Assembly: GCA_964591275.1 (NCBI GenBank)
Contig: CAZQAE010000081.1
Span: 1-21,090 of the forward strand
Source: G963674685 sp964591275
GTDB lineage: Bacteria; Lernaellota; Lernaellaia; JACKCT01
Direction: 5' to 3'
DNA length: 21,090 bases
Position 1 is the stretch's first letter; the number at the start of each line of letters is the position of its first letter. Made by a program: the position numbers and the translations under genes. Under the pieces are notes generated by a model. The model saw only the letters and a list, made by a program, of their open reading frames with translations. It had not been told where the DNA came from and searched no databases. Of this stretch, positions 7,165 to 14,013 are shown in pieces.

Positions 7165-7881
7165 ATGATGATGAAACAAAACATTCTGATTTGTATTTTC
7201 ATAGTCGCCATCAGCTTTGGCGCCTGCGCCGAAAATCCCTGCCCCATCGACACAAAGTTCATGGGCGCCGTACCGCCTAAAGGAACGCACTGCTGGTGCC
7301 AGAAGGAGGCCGAAGACGGCGGCGGGATTAAACACGGCCCGGAAATACTCTGGGATTCAGGCGGAAACAAAACTCTTGAACGGGATTATTACAATGGTCA
7401 TATGAGGCGCGAATCGACCTATACCGGCGAAAAGCTCCATGGCCGTTTCGCCGCCTGGCACGCCAATGGGGAGCAATGGATCGAAGGCGTGTACAAGGAC
7501 GGCAAGAAAAACGGGCGCTGGATTTACTGGTACCCGAACGGAAATATAGAAAAGGAAGGCGACATCATCGAAGACAGGCTCGAAGGCCCCTGGGATTTCC
7601 ATCATCCCAACGGAATGCGGCGTCGGCTTATCAGCTACAAAAATGACCAACTCCACGGTCGTGATACACGGTGGAATCAGCAAGGCGTCCTCACCGCGGA
7701 TGTGGGCTATGACAATGGGAAAAAGCACGGAAAATGGATCGTTTTTTATTCCAGCGGCAAAAAGAAAACCGAAGGCATGTACGAAAATGACCTGCCCCAG
7801 GGCGCCTGGGCGGTGTGGTCGAAAAAGGGCCGCCGCCTGGACGATGTAATTTTCAAAGACGGCGTCGAGATCACTCCTTGA
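7165..7881 (+). CDS. MORN/YwqK-repeat lipoprotein 1
   Basis: This 238-residue lipoprotein has a signal peptide ending FGAC, with Cys21 as the likely lipidated residue. Three ATG codons in a row (7165, 7168, 7171) leave the exact start uncertain. A short Cys-containing module follows (C-P at 26-27, then G-A-V-P-P-K-G and C-W-C), then about seven MORN-variant repeats of roughly 23 residues of the form HGxxxxWxxxG...YxxG, as in the YwqK-type 'antitoxin' family. These repeats make elongated beta-hairpin structures; the family name does not prove toxin-antitoxin function, and no toxin gene is adjacent. It overlaps the next, paralogous gene by 4 nt. The extended -10 lies right before the start and no Shine-Dalgarno is seen, so translation may be leaderless. 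Confidence 0.88.
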   Translation: MMMKQNILICIFIVAISFGACAENPCPIDTKFMGAVPPKGTHCWCQKEAEDGGGIKHGPEILWDSGGNKTLERDYYNGHMRRESTYTGEKLHGRFAAWHANGEQWIEGVYKDGKKNGRWIYWYPNGNIEKEGDIIEDRLEGPWDFHHPNGMRRRLISYKNDQLHGRDTRWNQQGVLTADVGYDNGKKHGKWIVFYSSGKKKTEGMYENDLPQGAWAVWSKKGRRLDDVIFKDGVEITP

Positions 7882-8696
7882 AAAGATCGCAGCAGCATCT
7901 TCTGATACCACCGCTCATCATTCTCATTGTTTTTTTCTTCGCCAATTGCGCGCCGCGAACCTGCCCCCTCGGAGCAACGCTTCAAGGCGCGGCGCCTCCC
8001 GATGGAGTCAAGCAATCCTGCAAGAAAAGCGATGGCGCGCTGCACGGCCAGCAAACCCATTGGTACAGGTCCGGAAAAATCTATCAGGAAGTCCATTACA
8101 AAAACGGCCTGCGTCATGGCTCGGCCAAAGAATGGTACGAAAACGGAAACAAGAAATTCGAAGCTGTTTTGGATCATGAAAAAGCCGACGGCATCGTGCG
8201 CGCCTGGTATGAGAATGGAACGCCGGAAAGTGTTGTGCCACACGTCATGGGAAAACGTCAGGGCCAGGCCCGTTACTGGTACTCGAACGGGCAAATGGAA
8301 ATTGAATGCACATATCTCGACGATAAGATTCACGGCGTGCTGACCAGTTGGCATCAAAACGGACAGGTGCAAACGCAAAGCGAATACAACCATGGCGTAC
8401 AGGTCGGCAAGTGGGTGAAGTATTATCCCAACGGCAACAAGTTGGAGCAGGGACAATACGCCGAAAGTCAGCAAATCGGCCCTTGGATTCAGTGGTATGA
8501 AAGCGGCGCAAAAAAAGTCAATCTCAATTACAACGACGCCGGAAAACTGGACGGCCCCTACACCGAATGGCATGAAAACGGTCGAAAAAAACGTGAAGGC
8601 GAATATCGCGACGGCCTCATGTTCGGAACCTGGATGCGCTGGGACGAAAGCGGCAAGCGCATATGGGATGACACCTATGATGCCTATGGACTATAA
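7878..8696 (+). CDS. MORN/YwqK-repeat lipoprotein 2
   Basis: This is a paralogue of the preceding gene, 272 residues from a TTG start that overlaps the upstream stop codon (TTGA, 7878-7881). The start is chosen because it gives a basic N-terminus (MKRSQQH), a hydrophobic core and a Cys at residue 24; a GTG at 7815 would bury the signal inside the upstream gene. The lipobox F-A-N-C is poor because of Asn at -1, so lipidation is less sure than for its neighbour. The same N-terminal module recurs (T-C-P, G-A-A-P-P-D-G, S-C-K-K), followed by nine HG-x4-W-Y-x-N/S-G repeats. The overlap and weak ribosome site suggest translational coupling. The role is unknown; a surface scaffold is an inference. 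Confidence 0.88.
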   Translation: MKRSQQHLLIPPLIILIVFFFANCAPRTCPLGATLQGAAPPDGVKQSCKKSDGALHGQQTHWYRSGKIYQEVHYKNGLRHGSAKEWYENGNKKFEAVLDHEKADGIVRAWYENGTPESVVPHVMGKRQGQARYWYSNGQMEIECTYLDDKIHGVLTSWHQNGQVQTQSEYNHGVQVGKWVKYYPNGNKLEQGQYAESQQIGPWIQWYESGAKKVNLNYNDAGKLDGPYTEWHENGRKKREGEYRDGLMFGTWMRWDESGKRIWDDTYDAYGL

Positions 8697-8697
8697 A

Positions 8698-8710
8698 AGG
8701 AAACTTTCCT
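8698..8710. repeat. Short palindrome after MORN lipoprotein 2
   Basis: AGGAAACTTTCCT is a perfect inverted repeat around one base, 2 nt after the stop codon. The loop is too short for a stable RNA hairpin, so a protein-binding site or chance are both possible. Confidence 0.3.
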
Positions 8711-8713
8711 CCC

Positions 8714-8743
8714 TTGCCCAAAGCATCCGAATTGGATTATACA
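8714..8743 (+). promoter_or_regulatory. Candidate promoter for the BKACE gene
   Basis: TTGCCC at 8714-8719 and TATACA at 8738-8743 are 18 nt apart, each matching four of six consensus bases. The predicted leader is about 43 nt before the ATG at 8793. Confidence 0.35.
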
Positions 8744-8792
8744 ATCTCAACCCGTGATTTTTCACAAACAATTAAAACGAGGAGCCCGCCCG

Positions 8793-9653
8793 ATGCCCAT
8801 ACGAGACGAAGTCGTCATCACGTGCGCCATGAGCGGCGTTATCGCCAATCGCAACCAATGCCCCGCCATCCCCTACACTGTGGCGGAATATGCCGCGGAG
8901 GCGCGCAGAGCCTTTGACGCCGGCGCCGCCGTCGTGCACATCCATGCGCGCGAAGACGACGGCAGTCCCAGCTATCGCCCGGATCGCTACGGCAAAATCA
9001 AAGACGGGATCCTGGCCGAAGTCCCGGAAATGATTATCAACTTTTCCACCGGCGCCATTGGAATCTCTCCCGAAGACAAGATCGCCCCAGTCACGCAATG
9101 CAAACCTGACATTGCCGCGCTGAATATGGGCACGATGAATTACGCGAAGTATTCAAACAAACGCAAAGAATTCGTCTTTGAATTTCAGTTTCTGAATCCT
9201 ATTTCCGAAATAAAATTACTGCTGGAAAAGATGAAGGAAAGCGGAGTGCGCGCGGAGATGGAGTGCTTCGATACCGGACACGTGAACACGGTTTATCCAC
9301 TGATCGATCAAGGTGTTTTGGAACCCCCCTTCCAGTTTTCCTTTATCATGGGCGTGGTCGGCGGCATTGACAATTCCACCGAAAGCCTTGCGCATATGAA
9401 GCTGCTGGCGCCGCGCGGCGCCATGTGGGAGGTCATCGGAATCAGCCACGAACAATGGCGACTCATCGCCGCAGCGCTGTCTTTGGGCGGCAACATCCGC
9501 GTGGGCCTGGAGGATCATTTATACACCGAGCCGGGCGTCATGGCCAAAAGCAACGGCGATCTGGTGGCGAAGGCGGCGCGTATGGTCGGCGACGTGGGCC
9601 GAAAAGTCGTACAGGGCGCGCAGGCCCGCAAAGTGCTTCAGCTGGATGGATAA
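8793..9653 (+). CDS. Beta-keto acid cleavage enzyme (BKACE/DUF849, 3-keto-5-aminohexanoate cleavage family)
   Basis: These Zn-dependent TIM-barrel enzymes condense a beta-keto acid with acetyl-CoA and split it to acetoacetate plus a new acyl-CoA. The ATG at 8793 is preferred over 8754 because AGGAG lies 8 nt upstream and the protein then begins at the first strand (EVVITCAMSG). It is 286 residues long, typical for the family. Visible marks are the metal-binding H-I-H at 49-51 in VVHIHARE, and R-V-G-L-E-D at 236-241, which has the same spacing as Arg226/Glu230/Asp231 of the characterised lysine-fermentation enzyme Kce. The substrate cannot be read from sequence. It lies between MORN lipoproteins and a biotin carrier on the same strand, so a link to acyl-CoA carboxylation is possible. 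Confidence 0.93.
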   Translation: MPIRDEVVITCAMSGVIANRNQCPAIPYTVAEYAAEARRAFDAGAAVVHIHAREDDGSPSYRPDRYGKIKDGILAEVPEMIINFSTGAIGISPEDKIAPVTQCKPDIAALNMGTMNYAKYSNKRKEFVFEFQFLNPISEIKLLLEKMKESGVRAEMECFDTGHVNTVYPLIDQGVLEPPFQFSFIMGVVGGIDNSTESLAHMKLLAPRGAMWEVIGISHEQWRLIAAALSLGGNIRVGLEDHLYTEPGVMAKSNGDLVAKAARMVGDVGRKVVQGAQARKVLQLDG

Positions 9654-9660
9654 GAAACCT

Positions 9661-9723
9661 AAGGATAAAGGATGAAGGCAGAAACTGACCGCTGTTTATT
9701 GTTCATTGTTAATTGTTAATTGA
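9661..9723. repeat. Heptamer array between BKACE and biotin carrier
   Basis: Nine in-phase heptamers change family along the array: AGGATAA, AGGATGA, AGGCAGA, then AACTGAC and CGCTGTT, then TATTGTT, CATTGTT, AATTGTT and AATTTGA. The array ends 14 nt before the biotin carrier ATG, just before its ribosome site. Confidence 0.7.
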
Positions 9724-9737
9724 AAAAGGAGCGATAC

Positions 9738-9962
9738 ATGCCCGATATCGAAGTCAAAAGTGAAGTCACGGGAAGCATCTGGAAAATTCAGGTGGCTAAA
9801 GGCGATCAGGTTGAAGAAGAAGACGAACTCATCATTTTGGAATCCATGAAGATGGAGATTCCCGTCGAAGCGCCGGTGGACGGCGTGGTCAAGGATATCC
9901 TCGTGAAAGAAGGCCAGCAGATCGAAACGGATCAACTCCTGGTCATCATTGAAGAAGAATAG
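9738..9962 (+). CDS. Stand-alone biotinyl (biotin carboxyl carrier) domain protein
   Basis: This 74-residue protein is a complete biotinyl/lipoyl-type domain that carries CO2 on biotin between a biotin carboxylase and a carboxyltransferase. The attachment motif E-S-M-K-M-E is at 35-40, with Lys38 as the biotinylation site; the mirrored second half (APVDGVV...EGQQIETDQLL) is intact. The ATG is supported by AAGGAG 7 nt upstream; a TTG at 9720 is less likely. The likely partner is the carboxyltransferase at 5370-6935. Oddly, its TAG stop is formed where a MITE-like element begins; without the element the reading frame would have ended in TAA at the same place. Confidence 0.94.
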   Translation: MPDIEVKSEVTGSIWKIQVAKGDQVEEEDELIILESMKMEIPVEAPVDGVVKDILVKEGQQIETDQLLVIIEEE

Positions 9963-10147
9963 CTAGTTCCCATCCCAGAACTGCGATGGGACTGGCGTGG
10001 TTCCCCGACCCAGAATGAGAAATTTTTTGTGAGGTCAAGGAAATCAAGGGTTTGTGCTTAAGGCGTACTTGAGTACGCCGCACAATCAAAACCGAAGATT
10101 GACGACGAGATCGCGAAAAAGGGCCATTCTGGGACGGGAACTAGCTA
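9960..10147. mobile_element. Fold-back MITE-like element flanked by TA
   Basis: The left end 9960-9980 and right end 10127-10147 are inverted copies of 21 bp with one mismatch (left arm starts TAGCTAGTTCCC). TA is present at both ends, as expected for a TA-targeting (IS630/Tc1-like) non-autonomous element. A second left-side copy of the arm lies at 9999-10017, ending CCCAGAATG, and pairs with CATTCTGGG at 10125-10133. A small hairpin, TCCCATC at 9968-9974 with GATGGGA at 9985-9991, sits at the left end. No transposase ORF is present. Joining the flanks through one TA restores a TAA stop for the upstream gene. The rest of the gap to 10300 shows no clear feature apart from A/T-rich sequence. 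Confidence 0.65.
10052..10085. repeat. Central hairpin of the 9960-10147 element
   Basis: GGCGTACT (10062-10069) and AGTACGCC (10072-10079) form a perfect 8-bp stem with a 2-nt loop, extended by TTGTGC/GCACAA outside a TTAA bulge. Confidence 0.7.
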
Positions 10148-10300
10148 AAAGCGCGTTTTGCTTGATCCGATACAGCTTTTTAAAATAAGGGCGTGCGTAC
10201 CCCTTTTCAATCCCCGCCATCTTTAGTAAAAATATAGCAGACTTTTTGAGAAACTCATGCAGGGCGTATTTTCAGAGTCGTCATCGCCAGGGGGAATATT

Positions 10301-11713
10301 ATGCATAGCGTGCCGATTTTCGTTCGCGTAATCGTGGTTCTGGGTCCGGCCTTTTTGGGCGTGATGCTCCTTTTCCGTTTCGCCCCCAGACTGCTGACCA
10401 TTGTTAACAGGTCACAAGACAAAAGGCGCCCGGGCGAATTGACGGACTACGCCGTCGATACAGCCATCGCTTTGGGCATGATACTGCTTTCTCTCCTGGC
10501 GTTCTTATGGCTCAAGCCGCCTTTCGTCGCCACCGGGTCCATTGCGTGGGGAAGCCTATCCGGTCGCCTGGTCTCCGTGGATAGCCGGTTGTTTTTATCC
10601 CAGACCGATTCCGGCATCGACAGCGTGGAATATGACTTCCAGGTCGTTTCAAAAAAGAAGGTCGAAGAGGGCAGTGAATTTTCCCTGGTTCGAGAAAATA
10701 TCGCCAGCCACGGCAAAGGCGGGGCATATGAACTGGGCGACGACTTCAATACCAAGGTGGCCGGAGAAGACCTCGTTTCAGGAAATGAGGGCCTGTTCAC
10801 CGACAATATCAAACTGATTTACTCCATGGAATGCGCAGGCACTTACACATATGATTTCACCCAACAAGTTATCCAGTGCCCAAAAGAAATTGCAAAGATC
10901 GGCTGGCTCGACTGGCTGGTTCCCAGCGCATACGCCGATGTCTTAAGCCTGATCCCCAATCTGATCATCGGGCAGTCCTCTCACGGGAAGCACCAGAAGC
11001 TCATTAGTGGAGTGACGCAGTGGGACATTGATGTGCTGACTTCAGAGCGATCCAGCCCCGGCTCCAAAGTTGCCGTCATGCGTAAGATTCTGACGCTGAA
11101 CAAAGGGCAAGTGACGCAGCTTGGCGAGTTGGTCGTGCGCCAGGCCAATAGCACGCTGCCTTTGGACCTTTTGGATTTGTCCAGGCACACGGACCCGGAA
11201 GTCGCGGCCTATGCCCGAATGCTGGGCAACAAAATGGATGTGCCGCGAGTTCTGGAAAATGTGCTGGCCGCCTGGAGCGTGAACCCGGACAAACTGCTGA
11301 AAAAGATCGTTGTCCTGCCGCCCAAGCATCGGGAGAATATATTGAATGCCGCCGCTGTCGCGCTCAAGGAGTTGCGCTTCACGAAGCAGGCGAAACGCCT
11401 CATTAAGGAAATAAAAAAGACTGAGAAAATTCCGCAACAAGCGCTCATCCCAACAGGAACCACGGCGGGAGACCGTTATTATATCAGCGTCTCGTGGGAT
11501 AAATCGAATGGGAAAACCACATCGTGCCTGGCGAGAGCTTTTGAAAAGAGTATGAACCTCTGGGAATATTCCCACGAAAAAGACTTCGTGGCAAAAAACT
11601 CGGATCGTACGGTTTACTGGTATGATCGCACCCATGTTCTCAATGCCGCCGCGGCCTATCAAAAATGCGGCGCCGAGGTGAAATACATCAGCGGCTTCAA
11701 AGCCAGTGAGTAG
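10301..11713 (+). CDS. Unrecognised protein with two N-terminal membrane segments
   Basis: I do not recognise this 470-residue protein. The ATG has GGGGG about 6 nt upstream. Two hydrophobic segments at about 5-25 and 51-71 flank a basic, probably cytoplasmic loop (RSQDKRRPGE); the remainder would then lie outside the inner membrane on the same side as the N-terminus. Around residue 210 is WLVPSAYAD, which resembles a signal-peptidase site but lies internally. About 250-380 is helical and could be a HEAT-like solenoid (repeats with DPEVAAYARMLGNK and LNAAAVALKEL). The C-terminal 80 residues (TTAGDRYYISVSWDKSNGKTT onward) look like a separate mixed domain. It stands alone between the MITE and a convergent barrel gene. 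The real-gene call rests on length, ribosome site and composition. Confidence 0.8.
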   Translation: MHSVPIFVRVIVVLGPAFLGVMLLFRFAPRLLTIVNRSQDKRRPGELTDYAVDTAIALGMILLSLLAFLWLKPPFVATGSIAWGSLSGRLVSVDSRLFLSQTDSGIDSVEYDFQVVSKKKVEEGSEFSLVRENIASHGKGGAYELGDDFNTKVAGEDLVSGNEGLFTDNIKLIYSMECAGTYTYDFTQQVIQCPKEIAKIGWLDWLVPSAYADVLSLIPNLIIGQSSHGKHQKLISGVTQWDIDVLTSERSSPGSKVAVMRKILTLNKGQVTQLGELVVRQANSTLPLDLLDLSRHTDPEVAAYARMLGNKMDVPRVLENVLAAWSVNPDKLLKKIVVLPPKHRENILNAAAVALKELRFTKQAKRLIKEIKKTEKIPQQALIPTGTTAGDRYYISVSWDKSNGKTTSCLARAFEKSMNLWEYSHEKDFVAKNSDRTVYWYDRTHVLNAAAAYQKCGAEVKYISGFKASE

Positions 11714-11721
11714 TGCTCAGT

Positions 11722-11745
11722 GTAGGAGCGGTTTGTAACCGCGAT
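11722..11745. repeat. REP-like hairpin between convergent genes
   Basis: GTAGGAGCGG precedes a perfect 6-bp stem, GCGGTT (11728-11733) and AACCGC (11737-11742), with a TGT loop. It sits in the 55-bp gap between two convergent genes, the usual place for REP-type palindromes, and resembles the GTAGGAGCGG class of REP known from gamma-proteobacteria. Confidence 0.55.
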
Positions 11746-11768
11746 TGTAGCTTTGAACTAAATTCCGG

Positions 11769-13400
11769 CTAAAAACGTAGCGTCAGGTCAGCCTTTAATC
11801 CTTCGAAAGCGGGAACCTGCCGGCAGACGCCGCCGGAGCAAAGCAGGCCGCCTTTCACGCTGCCGTAAAAGAATTTCATATCCACGTGCTGCCCGGCGTG
11901 CACGGTCAATTCCCCGGACCAGTAATCATTGTCGTCCTCATCCGTTTGCCCCGCGCCGACAACGCCGGAGGCCACGGCGGGTTCATCGGAAAACTCGTAT
12001 CGCCCGGTCAGCGACATGTACGGGGAGTAGTTCCATGCCGGCGACGCGGACCACGTACCGTACTGCTCGCCTTTAAAAAAACCGGTGGTCTGATAAAAAT
12101 CCTTGTATCGGGCCTCAATCGTCAACTCATGTTTGGAAGTGATGGGAACGCCGCCGTCAAATTCGCCGTGCGCCCAGCGCCCTTCCGGCGCTTCATGCTC
12201 TTCGCGATAGCCGCCGCCGGCCATGACATAAGCGCCGCCGTCGAATATCTTTTCAACGCCGCCGTAGGAATGCTCGATCCACTCGCCGGTTTCCTCGGCG
12301 TCCTTTTCATCCGTTGCGTCATAGTGCCCGGCCAATTCGTCGGGCACACGCTCGTGCCGCGCGGCGCGATAGTAGTTTCCGTGCACGGACACTTCGATGC
12401 CGGGGATGAAAATTTCCATGTATCCGCGCCCGCCGATAATGTCCTCGCGGTCGGGAGCGTGGCCGAATGTCTGTTTCTCAAATTCGAGTATGGGCGGTTC
12501 AGCGTATGGAAAATTGAAATGGTAGTAATCCTGGCCTTCGAAAAGAAAAGTCACCGGATAGAAATCCAGATTCAGCGCCCCGTAGGCGGCGCGGCCTTCC
12601 AATTCTATGGAGTCCACATCCTTCTTACGGTCTTCAATTTCATACCAGGCGTATTCCCCGCGAAAGGAGCCATGATCGCCGAAATTGAGCCACCGTCCGC
12701 CGACGGCGAAAAGCTGAAATGGATCTTCTTCTTCCAAATCAATGGCGCCGATGCTTTCATTCGGCTGCAACGCCCCGGCCAGGCCGCGCAATTCCAGAAA
12801 TCCCCAACCCGGCTTGCCCAATTCCATCTGCCCGCCGTACACCGTATCCTGCTCATCAAAATCCGGTTCTTCCTGCTCGGTACGTTCGGGCTTGAAGCTC
12901 AGATCGTCGCCCTCATTGATGAATCCGCCCAATGCGCGAAGCTCGACATATCCGCCGGCGTCGCCGTACTGCGCGATGCCGCCCCGGATTGTGTTGTCCA
13001 TGCCAAATTCGTCGCGTTTGAGAACCGAAAGCAGCAGGCCGTTTCCCATGTTCGTATAAAAATCACCGCCACGCAGGAAAAGGCCGTGGTTCTCGTATTG
13101 CACGAAAGCCTTTTCCAGAAGGTATTTGACCCGGTATTGATCTTTTTCAAAATAGGCTTCGGTGTCGTAACGAATTCCGCCCATAAGATAGTTTTTGGAC
13201 AGCGTGAGGTTAAGGCGGTTGATCGCCGCCCAGAAGTGCAGATCCTTATCCTCATCCGTTTCGTCGTGGAGAATTTTCAAGCTCTCGACAAGCGTTCCCG
13301 AATCGGTGACCGGCGTATTGAGTTCATAGGCGTAGCCCTGGTTCGCTGCCATAATCACCAGGCAGGCAGCCCCCGCGGCGATCCCCAGGAGTAGTTTCAC
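11769..13400 (-). CDS. Outer-membrane beta-barrel protein (DUF6029-like) with a C-x4-C near the end
   Basis: I place the start at a GTG at 13400, preceded by GAGG, 7 nt after the TlpA-like stop; the open frame extends to 13517 but would overlap that gene. The 543-residue product has a signal peptide ending GYA at about residue 25, then many alternating amphipathic strands (e.g. GGYVELRALGGF, WGFLELRGLAG, SLTGRYEFS) and a C-terminal Phe, as outer-membrane barrels have. I think it resembles the DUF6029 barrels. The mature chain has only two cysteines, Cys521 and Cys526 in C-S-G-G-V-C, in the segment before the last strand. The adjacent thioredoxin suggests this pair is its redox substrate. No transport substrate can be inferred. 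Confidence 0.85.
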   Translation of the reverse strand: MKLLLGIAAGAACLVIMAANQGYAYELNTPVTDSGTLVESLKILHDETDEDKDLHFWAAINRLNLTLSKNYLMGGIRYDTEAYFEKDQYRVKYLLEKAFVQYENHGLFLRGGDFYTNMGNGLLLSVLKRDEFGMDNTIRGGIAQYGDAGGYVELRALGGFINEGDDLSFKPERTEQEEPDFDEQDTVYGGQMELGKPGWGFLELRGLAGALQPNESIGAIDLEEEDPFQLFAVGGRWLNFGDHGSFRGEYAWYEIEDRKKDVDSIELEGRAAYGALNLDFYPVTFLFEGQDYYHFNFPYAEPPILEFEKQTFGHAPDREDIIGGRGYMEIFIPGIEVSVHGNYYRAARHERVPDELAGHYDATDEKDAEETGEWIEHSYGGVEKIFDGGAYVMAGGGYREEHEAPEGRWAHGEFDGGVPITSKHELTIEARYKDFYQTTGFFKGEQYGTWSASPAWNYSPYMSLTGRYEFSDEPAVASGVVGAGQTDEDDNDYWSGELTVHAGQHVDMKFFYGSVKGGLLCSGGVCRQVPAFEGLKADLTLRF

Positions 13401-13407
13401 AGCGCCT

Positions 13408-13917
13408 CTATTTTTTCCCAATCGCTTTTTCAATTTCTTTTTCCAATTCGATTTCGTCGCCCGCGGCGAAGCCTTCATGCGTGTATTGAATTTTGCCCGC
13501 TTTGTTGATGAGAACAACGAAGGGGAAAACGCTCTTCGGGTTGTAGAGGCCGGTCACTTTGGAATCCGTGTCATAGAGAACCGGATAGGTGATGCGTTTG
13601 CGCTTGACGATCTGGCGCGCTTTGGCCAGACCGGAGCTGTTGTCGGTGTTGATCGACAAAATCTCCAGCCCATCGCCTTTGTACCGGCCATAAAGTTTTT
13701 CCAGCATCGGCATTTCCAGGATGCATGGCTTGCACCAACTGGCCCAAAAGCTCATGAGCACAGCCTTTTTGCCTGCGTATTGGGACATGGAATAAGGTTT
13801 GCCCGAAGCGTCCTTTAGAGAAAAGGCCGGCGCTTTTTCTCCCAAAGCGAAAGCCGCGGAAGCCATAAGCGCTACGCACGCCATGACGATCAAAGCCCTG
13901 GCGATGGTTTTTGTCAT
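13408..13917 (-). CDS. TlpA/ResA-like periplasmic thioredoxin
   Basis: This 169-residue exported thioredoxin-fold protein has a signal peptide ending AFA at residue 24, the AhpC/TSA-like GEKAPAFSLKDASGKP opening, the active site W-C-K-P-C with Cys62 and Cys65, and the cis-Pro region SVFPFVVLI. TlpA/ResA proteins reduce disulfides of specific periplasmic or surface partners, for example in cytochrome c maturation. No cytochrome gene is nearby. Instead the gene is followed after 7 nt by the barrel gene with a single Cys pair, and the two are surely co-transcribed. The ATG has AAGGA 7 nt upstream, and a sigma-70-like promoter lies about 40 nt before it. The exact function within the TlpA family is inferred. 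Confidence 0.93.
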   Translation of the reverse strand: MTKTIARALIVMACVALMASAAFALGEKAPAFSLKDASGKPYSMSQYAGKKAVLMSFWASWCKPCILEMPMLEKLYGRYKGDGLEILSINTDNSSGLAKARQIVKRKRITYPVLYDTDSKVTGLYNPKSVFPFVVLINKAGKIQYTHEGFAAGDEIELEKEIEKAIGKK

Positions 13918-13956
13918 ATTGAATTCCTTTTGAAAAACCTGCCGAGTCCTTCGATC

Positions 13957-13986
13957 CTTATAGCTCTAATCAACGCGCCATTTCAA
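13957..13986 (-). promoter_or_regulatory. Candidate promoter of the TlpA-barrel operon
   Basis: On the minus strand, TTGAAA (13986-13981) and TATAAG (13962-13957) are 18 nt apart, each five of six to consensus. The predicted leader is about 33 nt. Confidence 0.5.
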
Positions 13987-14013
13987 TTTCCCCAGCGTGA
14001 CGGCTCCGGCGCT

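Noticed and set aside
7746..8573. 275-codon open frame on the minus strand
   Set aside because: It lies opposite the MORN repeats of the two lipoprotein genes; the plus-strand products have clear repeat motifs and signal peptides.
7165..8696. Toxin-antitoxin system suggested by the YwqK-type repeats
   Set aside because: Both products carry signal peptides and no toxin-like gene is adjacent; the antitoxin label is a family name only.
11886..13394. Long 502-codon open frame on the plus strand
   Set aside because: It lies fully antisense to the barrel gene, which has a signal peptide, strand pattern, C-terminal Phe and operon position; the antisense product has no recognisable domains and no ribosome site.
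13401..13517. N-terminal extension of the barrel protein to 13517
   Set aside because: It would overlap the thioredoxin gene by 110 nt and bury the signal peptide behind 39 Lys/Arg-rich residues; the GTG at 13400 has a ribosome site.
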